Positions 1 through 8,060 of a stretch of DNA of 9,143 bases are shown in pieces; within the stretch, counting starts at the first letter, position 1, and every line of letters starts with the position of its first letter. Position numbers and translations under genes: made by a program. The notes beneath the pieces are model-generated. The model ran no database searches. It was not told the DNA's origin and saw nothing but the letters and a program-made list of their open reading frames with translations. This stretch comes from an uncultured Clostridia bacterium (GTDB taxonomy: Bacteria > Bacillota > Clostridia > Christensenellales > CAG-314): NCBI GenBank assembly GCA_934230325.1, contig CAKQEP010000019.1, positions 1 through 9,143 on the forward strand, read 5' to 3'.

Positions 1-3000
1 GCCAAAGATCCGAGCGACGTCAAGGCGTTTGCGGGTTGGTTTACCGAGAGAAACGGCACAGGCACTCGCGTAACCGATCAATTCGGCAACGGCTACGGAA
101 ACTGGAACGTTGCTACGGCAGTGAGTTTGTACGCTTATTTTGCGGATATATACGAGTTTAAACTTGACGGAGAAACTTATTCTCTTATCAATGTAATGAG
201 CGACGTCAACTACCTGTCCGAACTCACCGTACCGGCGCAGTACAACGGAAAGACGGTTGCATTGATAGAGGCGAGAGCCTTTGGTAATTGCGGCGGCATC
301 AAGGTTATCAACCTTCCCGACACGATAAGTTACATAGAATTAGGTACAAACGGCGCAACAAATTCCGGTTCTGCGTTTCAAAGTTGCGTCAATTTGACAG
401 ACATCAACGTAATTTACAAACGCGGAAATCATGAAAGATTTTACGCTTCTCAAGACGGCGTGTTGTACTACAACAATCCGTACACCGGCGTTGAATTGAA
501 AGCCTACCTTAAAAAGGACGCGGAATTTGTCGTTCCCGACAAAATTACCGTCACGACGGGCGAAAACGACGACGGATACGTTGTAGAGGACTGGTTGGTA
601 TCTTATATCGGCAGAGGCGCGTTTTATGACCTTCAATTGCAAACGGTGACGATAGGCGCAAACGTAAAATCGATTTTGGCGTACGCGTTTAACCGCTGCA
701 ACGTTTTAAAAACGGTATATTCCGCGCCTACGCCCGAAGGACAAGAGCCTGTAAGTCTGGAAATCGAAACTTATGGCTTTAACTTCTGCGCCGCGCTTAA
801 AGAAGTCAATTTGCCCGCAAGATTCTCCAAAATAAATACGTTTATGATATTTACTTGTCAAGAGTTGTCTGCAATCAACGTAGAAGAAGGCAACGCAAAC
901 TTTAAGACGGAAGACGGCGTATTGTTTACGGCGGACGGAAGCACTTTGTTGTTGTACCCGGCTGCAAAAAGAGGCAACTACACGGTACCGACGAGCGTAC
1001 AAGTGATAGGACCGAGAGCCTTTAACGCCTTGACTCGTTTGGGCGTTCTCACCATCGGCGGACACGTAAGAGAAATCAGCAGTTACGCTATATCCAACCT
1101 TTGGTCGCAAAACGCGGTGATAAACTTCACCGGAAAGGCCGACGAAATGGATTTGACGATACAGTCCAACGCATTTTATTACAACGACCACCTTACGGAG
1201 ATAACGTTGCCGGAAAACTTGCAAGTTTTGAGCAAAAACGCCTTTATCACCTGCTATTCAATCAAGAGAGTCACCTTAAACAGCGTCGCTAAGGAAGGCG
1301 TATTCAGTATCGATACGCCCGTATTTGCCGACGGCGTGCAGGAACTTCGTTTGGGGGCGGGCATACCCATATTAGATTTTACCGGCATATTCGGATTGGG
1401 TTTGAGGAGCGTGGTGGTAAACCCCGCCAACCCCAACTACACGTCCGTTGACGACGTTGTGTTTAACAAGGAAGTAACGGAAATTTTGTTTTTCCCGACA
1501 GCCAAAGGCGGAGAATACACAACTCCCGCATCCGTCGTCAAGATAGGCGCAAACGTATTTTTAAACAGACCGTACCTGACAAAAGTAACTTTGACGAGCA
1601 AAATTACAGAAATAGGTAAATCGGCGTTTAGCGGTTGCTCTAAACTCACGGAAATTGATTTTGGCGCAAACAGCGCATTGACAAAGATTGATTCCAAAGC
1701 GTTTGCAAACTGCGAGTTGCTGACGGAAATTACTTTGCCCGCAAGTCTTACGACGCTTGGCGAAGGTTATGACGCGAGCGTATTTGACGGTTGTATTCGT
1801 TTGGAAAAAATCAACGTAGAACAAGGTAGCAAAAAGTTTATATCCAAAGACGGCATTTTGTACGGCAAAGGAGAAACGGAAGCCGACCTCTACAAAACTC
1901 TCGTTAAAGTACCCGCAAGAGTAACCGTTGCAAACGGCATTGCAGACCTGCCAAAAACGCTTAGCGGCATAGCCGACTACGCTTTTGCGGGCAACGAAAT
2001 TGTCACTTCCGTCACTTTTGGCGGCGGCATAAACGGCACTCTCGCGATAGGCAAAAACGCTTTTGAAAACTGCCAAAGACTGACGAGCGTCACGCTTCCC
2101 GACGGGTTGACGAGCATAGGCGCGTACGCCTTCCGCAACTGCGTTAAACTTACGCGCGTCGATATGCCCAACTCAATCGCAAGCATAGGCGACTATGCCT
2201 TTGAAAACTGCTTTGCGCTTGCTGCGGCAGAGTTTGCGAGCGGAAACGACGCTACTCGTCTTGCCATAGGTCGCGGCGTGTTTTCCGCAACCGCAATCAA
2301 AACGTTGCAAATTCCGGAAAGAACAAACGTCATCACAAAGAGCGCGTTTGCAAAAATGACGGCTCTCACTTCTATTACGTTGCCGTCCTCTTTGACGCAA
2401 CTCGATATGCTTTTTGCGGACTGGGAGAAAAAAGGCTCGCCCAAACAGGTGTACAGCATACTTTCCGATACTTACTGCTCTAATCTTTCTTCCGTGACCT
2501 TCAACGGCGAAAGCCAACTCAAAGAAATAATGATAGGCGCGTTTGAAGGGTTGACGTCTTTGTCGGAATTTGTCATTCCGTCAACCGTAGAAACGATAAA
2601 AGCGAGAGCGTTTTTAGGTTCGGGTTTGCAAAACATCACTATACCGAGTTCCGTCACCAAAATGGGGCATCAGGTATTTGAAAATTGCAAAAAACTTAAA
2701 ACGGTTGTGTTTGAAACGGACAACATAGAAGGCTATCTCGACGAAACGGTGCAGTACGATTACGAAAATATGTTCCGCAACTGTACTTCTTTGGTTAGCG
2801 TTAAGTTGCCGTCCGCTCTCAAAAAACTTGCGATAAGCATGTTTGAAGGTTGCGTAAAACTCGAGTCTTTGCTTATACCCAAAACGGTAGAAATAATAGA
2901 GCCGAGCGTGTTTATGCAAACAAACTCTCTCAAAACGGTAACGTTGGAAAGATTTACGGCGGAGGACGGCGCGGACAAAGCGGGCAAAATCAGCCTTAAA

Positions 3001-6000
3001 ACCATTTATTACAACGCGTTCTTAAAATCCGCAATCACCGAGTTTGTTTTTTACGACAACCTTGACGGAAACATCAACTTTGGAAATTCGTTTACTATTT
3101 ATGGGTTTAGTCAAGACGGCACAAAATATAAATCGACTACCACACGCGGGCAGACGTTGATATTTAGCAACTGCAAAAAGATGACTACGATAACGATATC
3201 CGACTCGATAAAACCCTCGATGGTTACCAACATTATCGGAGATTTGCACGCGCTTAAGGAGATTAAGTTTGGCGCAAACAGCGAGTTTGTCATCGACGCG
3301 CCCTTTGTATTCAACAAAGACGGCAAAACGATAGTGTACTCCTACGCCGACAACTCCAAAGAATTTATACTGCCGGCAGGCGTCGAAAATACGGGCAACA
3401 AACTCTTTGCTTACAGAGATTTTGAAACGTTGTATCTCCCCGACACAATCAAAACGATAGGTCAGGAAGCATTTAAAGCCTGCGTCAATCTCAAAAACAT
3501 TATTTTCTATCAGACCAAAGCGACGACGATAGGAGAAGGAGAAGACGCAATGACGGTGTATAGCGCGGTTTTGGACGAAAACGGCAAACCCAAAGCAGTA
3601 CAAAGTCCCGACGAAATTAAACTTACCACGATAGGTCCGTACGCGTTTATGGAGTGCCACGCGTTGCCTTCCTTCGAGTTTTATCCGAGCATAAAGACGG
3701 TAGCAGAGTGCGCGTTTGCTAATTGTAGTTCTTTTACGAGCGTCACTATACCTTCTACCGTCAATTTGGGAATGACGTTCGCCGTCTTTTCAACTTGTAA
3801 GTCTTTGACGACGGTGACGATAAACAACTCGATGGTAGCGGCAGGTATGTTTGCGGATTGTACAGCGTTGACCTCTGTCACGCTTTCGGAAAGCGTTACC
3901 ACTATAGGCGGCGGCGCGTTTGGCAACTGTGTAAACCTCAAGAGCATAACTTTACCCGCAAACCTCAGTGTCATAGAAGACAGCGCGTTTTCTAATACGG
4001 GAATTACGACTATAGATATTCCCGTTACCGTCAAAACTATAGGCGGCAACGCGTTTGAAGGTTGCGCTGCGCTCACTACGGTCAATATTCCGGAAAACAC
4101 GATGCTTTCTAATTTAGGCAGTTCTGCCTTTAAAGATTGCGTGTCGTTGGAAAACATAAAAATCGACCACGCCAAATCTCTTACCAGAATCGGCGTTCAA
4201 GCCTTTGAAAACACGGCGTTGACTTCCTTTGTGTTTGGCGACCACCAACTCAATATAGGCAGAACTATGTTCCGTTACTGCACAAAACTGCAGTCGGTGT
4301 CTTTGCCCTCCAAGTTGGTGACCACAAACGAAGCTTGGTTTGACGGTTGCACGAGTCTGACCAAAATCACTTACAACGGCTATACGGGGGACAAAAACTT
4401 TGCGTTGCCAAACACCGTCAAAAACCTGTCTTTCTATCTCTTTAGAGGTACCAAGATTGACTACGCGGATATTTCGTGGATAAGCGGAAACAACAATTTA
4501 AGAAGTTACATCTTTGAAAATTGTACCGAACTGAAAGAAGTTGTTCTTTGCCCCGACTTGACCTATATACCTTACGCAATGTTTTCGGGGTGCTCCTCGC
4601 TGACGGAAATCACTATACCCGACGGTGTGACGATAATAAATATGTACGCCTTTGCAAATACGGGCTTGACAAAAGTGACCATACCGAGTCGCGTAAATAC
4701 CATCAAAGCGTATGCTTTTGCCAACGTCGGAATAACTCAAATAGCGTTGCCCGAGCGGTTGACTACGATGGAAGCAAACGCGTTTAGAGGCACAAAGATA
4801 AGGTCGTTGGATTTGTCCAAGTTTGAGTTGTCTACTTTTGCAAAAGGTACTTTCCAAGAGTGCGAATATTTGGAAGAAGTAATACTCAACAGCAACTGGA
4901 CCAAGATACCGTCATACTTCTTTTACGGCTGTACTTCCTTGCAAAGATTCGAGTTGCCGATATCTATTACCGAAATAGGCGATTACGCTTTTGCAAATTG
5001 CTCGAGTTTGACCGAGTTGGAAATGGCAGGCACGGGCTTGACGAGTATCGGCAAATGCGCGTTTGTCGGTTCTGCGTTGACAAAGGCTACCGTTCCGTCA
5101 ATCGTGATAAAGATAGGCGACGGCGCGTTTAATACGGCTTCTCTTACTCAACTCACCGTTGACGAGAAAAACAAAGACTTTAGCGTACAAAACGGATTTT
5201 TGGTAAACAAAGACGGCGAAATCGTGTCGTACTTCGGCAAATTGTCCGACGTAAACTTTGACGGCTTTGACAAGATACCTGCGGGATTCTTCAACGGCAG
5301 AGAAATTACTTCCTTGACCGTGCCCGCCTCTGTCAAGACAATAGGCGACGGCGCGTTTGAAAACTGCGTCATCGATACGATAACCTTCCAAACGGGCAGT
5401 ATGCTGGAAACTATAGGTGCAAAAGCCTTTTTAAACAGCACGTTAAAATCCATAGATTTACCCGCAAGCACAAAATCAATAGGCAACAGCGCCTTTGAAA
5501 ACTGTTCTGCGTTGACTTCCGTCACCGGCGCGGGTAGCGCGACGTTTGGCACAAACGCGTTTAAAAATTGCGTAAATCTTACCTCGTTCACGTTGCCCGA
5601 TACGATTACCGCCATACCCGAAGGTATGTTTGCAAACAGCGGATTGACTTCTATCGTTATCCCCGCAAGCGTGACCGAAATAGGTAAGGAAGCCTTTGCA
5701 AATTGCGCAAAACTTGCTACGGTTACCTTTGAGAAAGACAGCAACTTGACCGTTGTGGGAATGTCCGCATTTGAAAACAGCGGATTGACTTCCGTCGCTA
5801 TCCCCGCCTCTGTACAAACTTTGAGCACGTACTGCTTTAGAAACTGCAAAGACTTGACGACCGTTACCTTTGCCGACAGCGAAGTAACCCTTTCTCTCGG
5901 CGTGAGCGCTTTTGCAAACTGCACCGGCGTTAAGGAAATAGTTCTGCCCGAAAACGTAATTATTCTCGAAAGTAGCATAGGTAGGGCTCAAAACGTGTTT

Positions 6001-6144
6001 GAAGGCTGGACTGAGCAACAAACGATAAGAGTAAAGGCAGAGAGAAGAGAGTTCTGCGGAATGTTTGTCAGAATGTTCTTTATGGGCGGATTCTGGGACG
6101 GCGGCTGCAACGCAAAAATCGTGTATGAATACGTTGCAGAGTGA
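1..6144 (+). CDS. Giant BspA-type leucine-rich-repeat surface/secreted protein, 5'-partial
   Basis: The frame is open from base 1 and ends at TGA 6142-6144, giving 2047 residues with the N-terminus outside the window. The GTG at 121 is not the start: it has no SD and falls inside a repeat domain that already runs from residue 1. Residues 1-46 resemble a Listeria-Bacteroides (Flg_new) repeat, with AGWFTERNGTGT near the start and VSLYAYFA at the end. From about residue 58 onward I count roughly 65 BspA-type LRR_5 units of about 23 residues, of the form AFxNCxxLTxVTLPxSVTxIGxx. They are interrupted six times by a longer DGVLF/NKDG-type insert (near residues 145-180, 297-330, 477-510, 609-638, 1093-1128 and 1724-1760). 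Residues 2000-2047 form a cap beginning FEGWTEQQTI, with no LPXTG, SLH or transmembrane segment. Known BspA relatives are exported and bind host matrix proteins or other bacteria; that role is inferred here. No signal peptide can be checked because the start is missing. Confidence 0.93.
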   Translation, partial: AKDPSDVKAFAGWFTERNGTGTRVTDQFGNGYGNWNVATAVSLYAYFADIYEFKLDGETYSLINVMSDVNYLSELTVPAQYNGKTVALIEARAFGNCGGIKVINLPDTISYIELGTNGATNSGSAFQSCVNLTDINVIYKRGNHERFYASQDGVLYYNNPYTGVELKAYLKKDAEFVVPDKITVTTGENDDGYVVEDWLVSYIGRGAFYDLQLQTVTIGANVKSILAYAFNRCNVLKTVYSAPTPEGQEPVSLEIETYGFNFCAALKEVNLPARFSKINTFMIFTCQELSAINVEEGNANFKTEDGVLFTADGSTLLLYPAAKRGNYTVPTSVQVIGPRAFNALTRLGVLTIGGHVREISSYAISNLWSQNAVINFTGKADEMDLTIQSNAFYYNDHLTEITLPENLQVLSKNAFITCYSIKRVTLNSVAKEGVFSIDTPVFADGVQELRLGAGIPILDFTGIFGLGLRSVVVNPANPNYTSVDDVVFNKEVTEILFFPTAKGGEYTTPASVVKIGANVFLNRPYLTKVTLTSKITEIGKSAFSGCSKLTEIDFGANSALTKIDSKAFANCELLTEITLPASLTTLGEGYDASVFDGCIRLEKINVEQGSKKFISKDGILYGKGETEADLYKTLVKVPARVTVANGIADLPKTLSGIADYAFAGNEIVTSVTFGGGINGTLAIGKNAFENCQRLTSVTLPDGLTSIGAYAFRNCVKLTRVDMPNSIASIGDYAFENCFALAAAEFASGNDATRLAIGRGVFSATAIKTLQIPERTNVITKSAFAKMTALTSITLPSSLTQLDMLFADWEKKGSPKQVYSILSDTYCSNLSSVTFNGESQLKEIMIGAFEGLTSLSEFVIPSTVETIKARAFLGSGLQNITIPSSVTKMGHQVFENCKKLKTVVFETDNIEGYLDETVQYDYENMFRNCTSLVSVKLPSALKKLAISMFEGCVKLESLLIPKTVEIIEPSVFMQTNSLKTVTLERFTAEDGADKAGKISLKTIYYNAFLKSAITEFVFYDNLDGNINFGNSFTIYGFSQDGTKYKSTTTRGQTLIFSNCKKMTTITISDSIKPSMVTNIIGDLHALKEIKFGANSEFVIDAPFVFNKDGKTIVYSYADNSKEFILPAGVENTGNKLFAYRDFETLYLPDTIKTIGQEAFKACVNLKNIIFYQTKATTIGEGEDAMTVYSAVLDENGKPKAVQSPDEIKLTTIGPYAFMECHALPSFEFYPSIKTVAECAFANCSSFTSVTIPSTVNLGMTFAVFSTCKSLTTVTINNSMVAAGMFADCTALTSVTLSESVTTIGGGAFGNCVNLKSITLPANLSVIEDSAFSNTGITTIDIPVTVKTIGGNAFEGCAALTTVNIPENTMLSNLGSSAFKDCVSLENIKIDHAKSLTRIGVQAFENTALTSFVFGDHQLNIGRTMFRYCTKLQSVSLPSKLVTTNEAWFDGCTSLTKITYNGYTGDKNFALPNTVKNLSFYLFRGTKIDYADISWISGNNNLRSYIFENCTELKEVVLCPDLTYIPYAMFSGCSSLTEITIPDGVTIINMYAFANTGLTKVTIPSRVNTIKAYAFANVGITQIALPERLTTMEANAFRGTKIRSLDLSKFELSTFAKGTFQECEYLEEVILNSNWTKIPSYFFYGCTSLQRFELPISITEIGDYAFANCSSLTELEMAGTGLTSIGKCAFVGSALTKATVPSIVIKIGDGAFNTASLTQLTVDEKNKDFSVQNGFLVNKDGEIVSYFGKLSDVNFDGFDKIPAGFFNGREITSLTVPASVKTIGDGAFENCVIDTITFQTGSMLETIGAKAFLNSTLKSIDLPASTKSIGNSAFENCSALTSVTGAGSATFGTNAFKNCVNLTSFTLPDTITAIPEGMFANSGLTSIVIPASVTEIGKEAFANCAKLATVTFEKDSNLTVVGMSAFENSGLTSVAIPASVQTLSTYCFRNCKDLTTVTFADSEVTLSLGVSAFANCTGVKEIVLPENVIILESSIGRAQNVFEGWTEQQTIRVKAERREFCGMFVRMFFMGGFWDGGCNAKIVYEYVAE

Positions 6145-6159
6145 CCACACTCTTTGTGC

Positions 6160-6206
6160 AAAACTTAAAACCAAGACAAAAGGTAAAACTTAAAACCAAG
6201 ACAAAA
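6160..6206 (+). repeat. 25-bp-period tandem direct repeat in the 3' UTR
   Basis: Two identical 22-nt copies (6160-6181 and 6185-6206) lie between the stop codon of the LRR gene and its terminator. Each reads AAAACTTAAAACC followed by AAGACAAAA, and the period is 25 bp. The second copy runs directly into the A-tract that forms the upstream arm of the terminator. This looks like a recent local duplication. No function is evident. Confidence 0.85.
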
Positions 6207-6233
6207 AGCGGAGCGATTTTCGCTCCGCTTTTT
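6203..6233 (+). terminator. Strong intrinsic terminator after the LRR gene
   Basis: A perfect 14-bp inverted repeat (6203-6216 with 6220-6233) encloses a TTT loop. The stem core is GCGGAGCGA and the arm ends in five T residues. Because the A-tract and T-tract are symmetrical it could work in both directions. It separates the LRR gene from the following cassette. Confidence 0.93.
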
Positions 6234-6340
6234 GTATGCGGCGGCGTTGCGGTACCATTTGGCGGCGGGGCGGTTGCGGGGTAAACGGGCGGTCAAACTA
6301 AAATATCGATGAAAAAAAGGCGTATTTGCATACTTTGCTA

Positions 6341-6368
6341 TTGACAAATCAAAAAGCCGTGTTAAAAT
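6341..6368 (+). promoter_or_regulatory. Extended -10 sigma-70/SigA promoter of the fibre cassette
   Basis: A perfect -35 box TTGACA (6341-6346) is followed by a 16-nt spacer and the -10 box TAAAAT (6363-6368). The -10 is preceded by TGT (6360-6362), giving an extended -10. Transcription should start near 6375. A short inverted repeat, GTAT TTGC ATAC (6322-6333), lies just upstream of the -35 and could be an operator, but it is too short to assert. The upstream terminator means the following genes probably depend on this promoter. Confidence 0.75.
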
Positions 6369-6389
6369 GTAAGCACAAAGTCACATTGA

Positions 6390-6418
6390 GGCAAATCCTT
6401 ATCGGGTTTGCCCTTTTT
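6390..6418 (+). terminator. Terminator-like hairpin in the leader (possible attenuator)
   Basis: GGCAAATCC (6390-6398) pairs with GGGTTTGCC (6404-6412): nine base pairs including one G-T, around the loop TTATC. CTTTTTATTATT follows immediately. The structure lies between the promoter and the SD at about 6430, so it sits in the predicted 5' UTR, about 15 nt after the predicted transcription start. It has the form of an intrinsic terminator and would attenuate transcription of the cassette. It could instead stabilise the 5' end of the mRNA. I see no recognised riboswitch, T-box or leader peptide. Confidence 0.6.
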
Positions 6419-6442
6419 ATTATTGCTAAAAGGGAGGTAAAC

Positions 6443-7672
6443 ATGGCAATAAATTACATTACCGGAGAACTTTCAACCGACAAATCGCTTAAATTCACCG
6501 TGATAAACAAAGTCAGTCAGGGAGAACACAAATCTACGACGTTGCAAATCAAAATTCCCAATCTGTTTAAAGATTTTTCTTACAATCTCGAGTTTTTGTG
6601 TCCGCGAAACAAAAAATTCTGCACTGCTACGGTAGAAAAAGAACTCGACGACCAACAAACGTACTGGCTCAAATATCCGCTTGACAGCAGCATCTTGTCT
6701 TGCAGGGGAACGGTTTACGTTCAGGTTTGCGGGCGCGCCGCAGTAAACGCCGAAACGATGATTTTTAAGTCCGTCAAATCGTCGGAAGCCTGCTTTGAAG
6801 TCAATGCAAGCATCGACGGCGACGGCGAACCTTACGCAAAAAACGACCTCGTCGGATTGCTTATCGACAAGGTTAAAAAAGCCGACGATTTATGCGTAAA
6901 AGCGCAAAATGCGGCAAACAAAATACTTGCAGACGCGCAAAACGGAGCGTACAACGGCAAAGACGGAGTAAACGGAGCAGACGGCAAAGACGGAACAAAC
7001 GGTAAAGACGGAACTAACGGTAAGGACGGAGTTACGCCTACTATTACCGCAAAAGCAACCACTCTCGAGGCGGGCAGCGCCGCAACCGTGTCAAAAACAG
7101 GTACGGACGCCGCTCCCGTGTTAAATTTCGGCATACCTAAAGGCGACAAAGGAGATAAGGGCGACAAGGGTGACAAAGGCGATAAAGGAGAAACGGGCGC
7201 AAGCGGCGTTAACGGAGCAAAGGGCGCAGACGGCAAGGACGGAATTAACGGAAAAGACGGAACAAACGGTAAAGACGGAGTTACGCCTACTATTACCGCA
7301 AAAGCAACCACTCTCGACGCAGGCAGCGCCGCAACCGTGTCAAAAACGGGTACGGACGCCGCTCCCGTATTCAATTTCGGCATACCTAAAGGCGACAAAG
7401 GGGATAAGGGCGACAAGGGCGACAAGGGCGATAAAGGCGAAACGGGCGCAAACGGCGTCAACAGCGTTTCTTTGGGTATGGCGGCAAGCGGTTTTGTTGC
7501 GGGCAAGCCCATAGGAATGACTTCGGACGGCAAGTTGGGCAACGTGGAAGGCGGCGGAGGCGGTTCGGACGCCGATTTACGCACGGCGTTCAACAATTTG
7601 TTTTCTTACGAAAGTTCGACGAGAACTTTGTCGATAACTTATTCCGCAGTGAGCGAAAGTGAGGCGGGTTGA
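6443..7672 (+). CDS. Collagen-like phage tail-fibre/baseplate-type protein
   Basis: This is a 409-residue protein. ATG 6443 is chosen because AAAGGGAGG (6428-6436) is an excellent SD at the right distance; a longer reading from TTG 6326 would run through the promoter and hairpin. Residues 1-125 form a beta-rich, signal-peptide-free domain (LKFTVINKVSQG; FSYNLEFLCP; GTVYVQV; then FEVNASIDGDGE). It resembles N-terminal adaptor domains of Bacillota phage baseplate/tail fibres (BppU-like). Residues 136-168 look helical and could form a trimerising coiled coil. Two tandem 83-residue modules follow. Each has Gly-X-Y collagen repeats, a beta block starting VTPTITAKATTL and ending NFGIPK, and five GDK triplets. 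The C-terminus has a GGGGGS linker and a short TRTLSITYS strand, without a large receptor-binding head. Collagen-like fibres with this motif are typical of phage tails. Attachment to a tail, or function as a domesticated fibre, is inference, and no other structural phage gene is in view. Confidence 0.88.
   Translation: MAINYITGELSTDKSLKFTVINKVSQGEHKSTTLQIKIPNLFKDFSYNLEFLCPRNKKFCTATVEKELDDQQTYWLKYPLDSSILSCRGTVYVQVCGRAAVNAETMIFKSVKSSEACFEVNASIDGDGEPYAKNDLVGLLIDKVKKADDLCVKAQNAANKILADAQNGAYNGKDGVNGADGKDGTNGKDGTNGKDGVTPTITAKATTLEAGSAATVSKTGTDAAPVLNFGIPKGDKGDKGDKGDKGDKGETGASGVNGAKGADGKDGINGKDGTNGKDGVTPTITAKATTLDAGSAATVSKTGTDAAPVFNFGIPKGDKGDKGDKGDKGDKGETGANGVNSVSLGMAASGFVAGKPIGMTSDGKLGNVEGGGGGSDADLRTAFNNLFSYESSTRTLSITYSAVSESEAG
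6962..7459 (+). repeat. In-frame 249-bp tandem duplication (83-codon collagen-like module)
   Basis: Copy 1 (6962-7210) and copy 2 (7211-7459) align without gaps at an offset of exactly 249 nt. For example, GTTACGCCTACTATTACCGC occurs at 7031 and again at 7280. Over the beta block and GDK tract only about a dozen differences are visible, many at third codon positions. Divergence is greater at the module edges. Within each copy a shorter 9-bp-period tract encodes five GDK triplets (from 7142 and from 7391). The reading frame is kept throughout, so copy number could change fibre length without breaking the protein. Confidence 0.9.
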
Positions 7673-7986
7673 TGGCTGATTATCGTACGCAATACCAAAA
7701 AGACGGCGGAACCGTTTATACGCCCAACAAAATTTATTTCAACGGCAACGTCGTCGCAAAAATTATGTTTAACGGAACGTTGGCGTGGATAAAACCCGAT
7801 ATTTTTACCATCAAAAAAGGCAGACAACTCAAACGCGCCTATTATTCGGACGGCGATTTCGTCATTTATGATACGGAAGCGTTTGCGTCGCAACCCAAAG
7901 AAACGGCGCAGCACGTGTTGAAAAGAATTTCTCCGTCAGAGTTGGCAACGGCGGAAGAAGGGTATTATTTTGTGGATAATATCTGA
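7672..7986 (+). CDS. Small tail-like hypothetical protein coupled to the fibre gene
   Basis: This 104-residue protein has its ATG (7672-7674) overlapping the fibre stop codon (TGATG), with GTGAGG (7659-7664) as SD. Translation is therefore probably coupled to the fibre gene. The in-frame TTG at 7669 is a less likely start. The N-terminal third reads NKIYFNGNVVAKIMFNGTLA followed by WIKP, a short motif resembling the 'xVYxNGTxVW' strands common at the ends of phage tail and baseplate proteins. The C-terminal half is mixed charged and aromatic, ending EEGYYFVDNI. There is no signal peptide, membrane segment or catalytic motif. It may be a fibre-tip subunit, a fibre assembly factor, or a fragment of a once larger fibre. 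Its reading frame is +1 relative to the fibre gene, so an ancient or programmed frameshift cannot be excluded. I do not recognise the family. Confidence 0.78.
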   Translation: MADYRTQYQKDGGTVYTPNKIYFNGNVVAKIMFNGTLAWIKPDIFTIKKGRQLKRAYYSDGDFVIYDTEAFASQPKETAQHVLKRISPSELATAEEGYYFVDNI

Positions 7987-8060
7987 GCCGCTTTTTGACT
8001 TTGACGTTATGCGACCGCCAAAAACTAATTTAATCAAAATCAAAAAAGGAGAAAAATAAA

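Noticed and set aside
5148..5978. 276-codon minus-strand open frame opposite the LRR gene
   Set aside because: It is a shadow of the LRR repeats with no SD, promoter or recognisable domain. Other minus-strand frames across 340-5391 are rejected for the same reason.
121..6144. CRISPR-like or satellite array suggested by recurring GCGTTTGAAAACTGC-type words
   Set aside because: The recurrences follow the LRR codon pattern (AFENC) at irregular nucleotide spacing with coding-type variation, so they are protein repeats and not a DNA array.
6326..6442. N-terminal extension of the fibre protein from TTG 6326
   Set aside because: It would translate the -35/-10 promoter and the leader hairpin. ATG 6443 has a much stronger SD.
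7170..7514. 114-codon + strand frame inside the fibre gene
   Set aside because: It is an out-of-frame reading of the collagen repeat (KATKGIRATRATRA type) without SD or domain.
6832..7596. 254-codon minus-strand open frame rich in PLSPLSPLSP
   Set aside because: It is the antisense image of the collagen-like GDK repeat. It has no SD, and its low-complexity composition follows from the + strand repeat.
8001..8031. Possible promoter before the 164-residue gene (TTGACG, then TAATTT)
   Set aside because: Spacing is 19 nt, the -10 is poor and there is no extended -10. Read-through from the fibre operon explains expression more simply.
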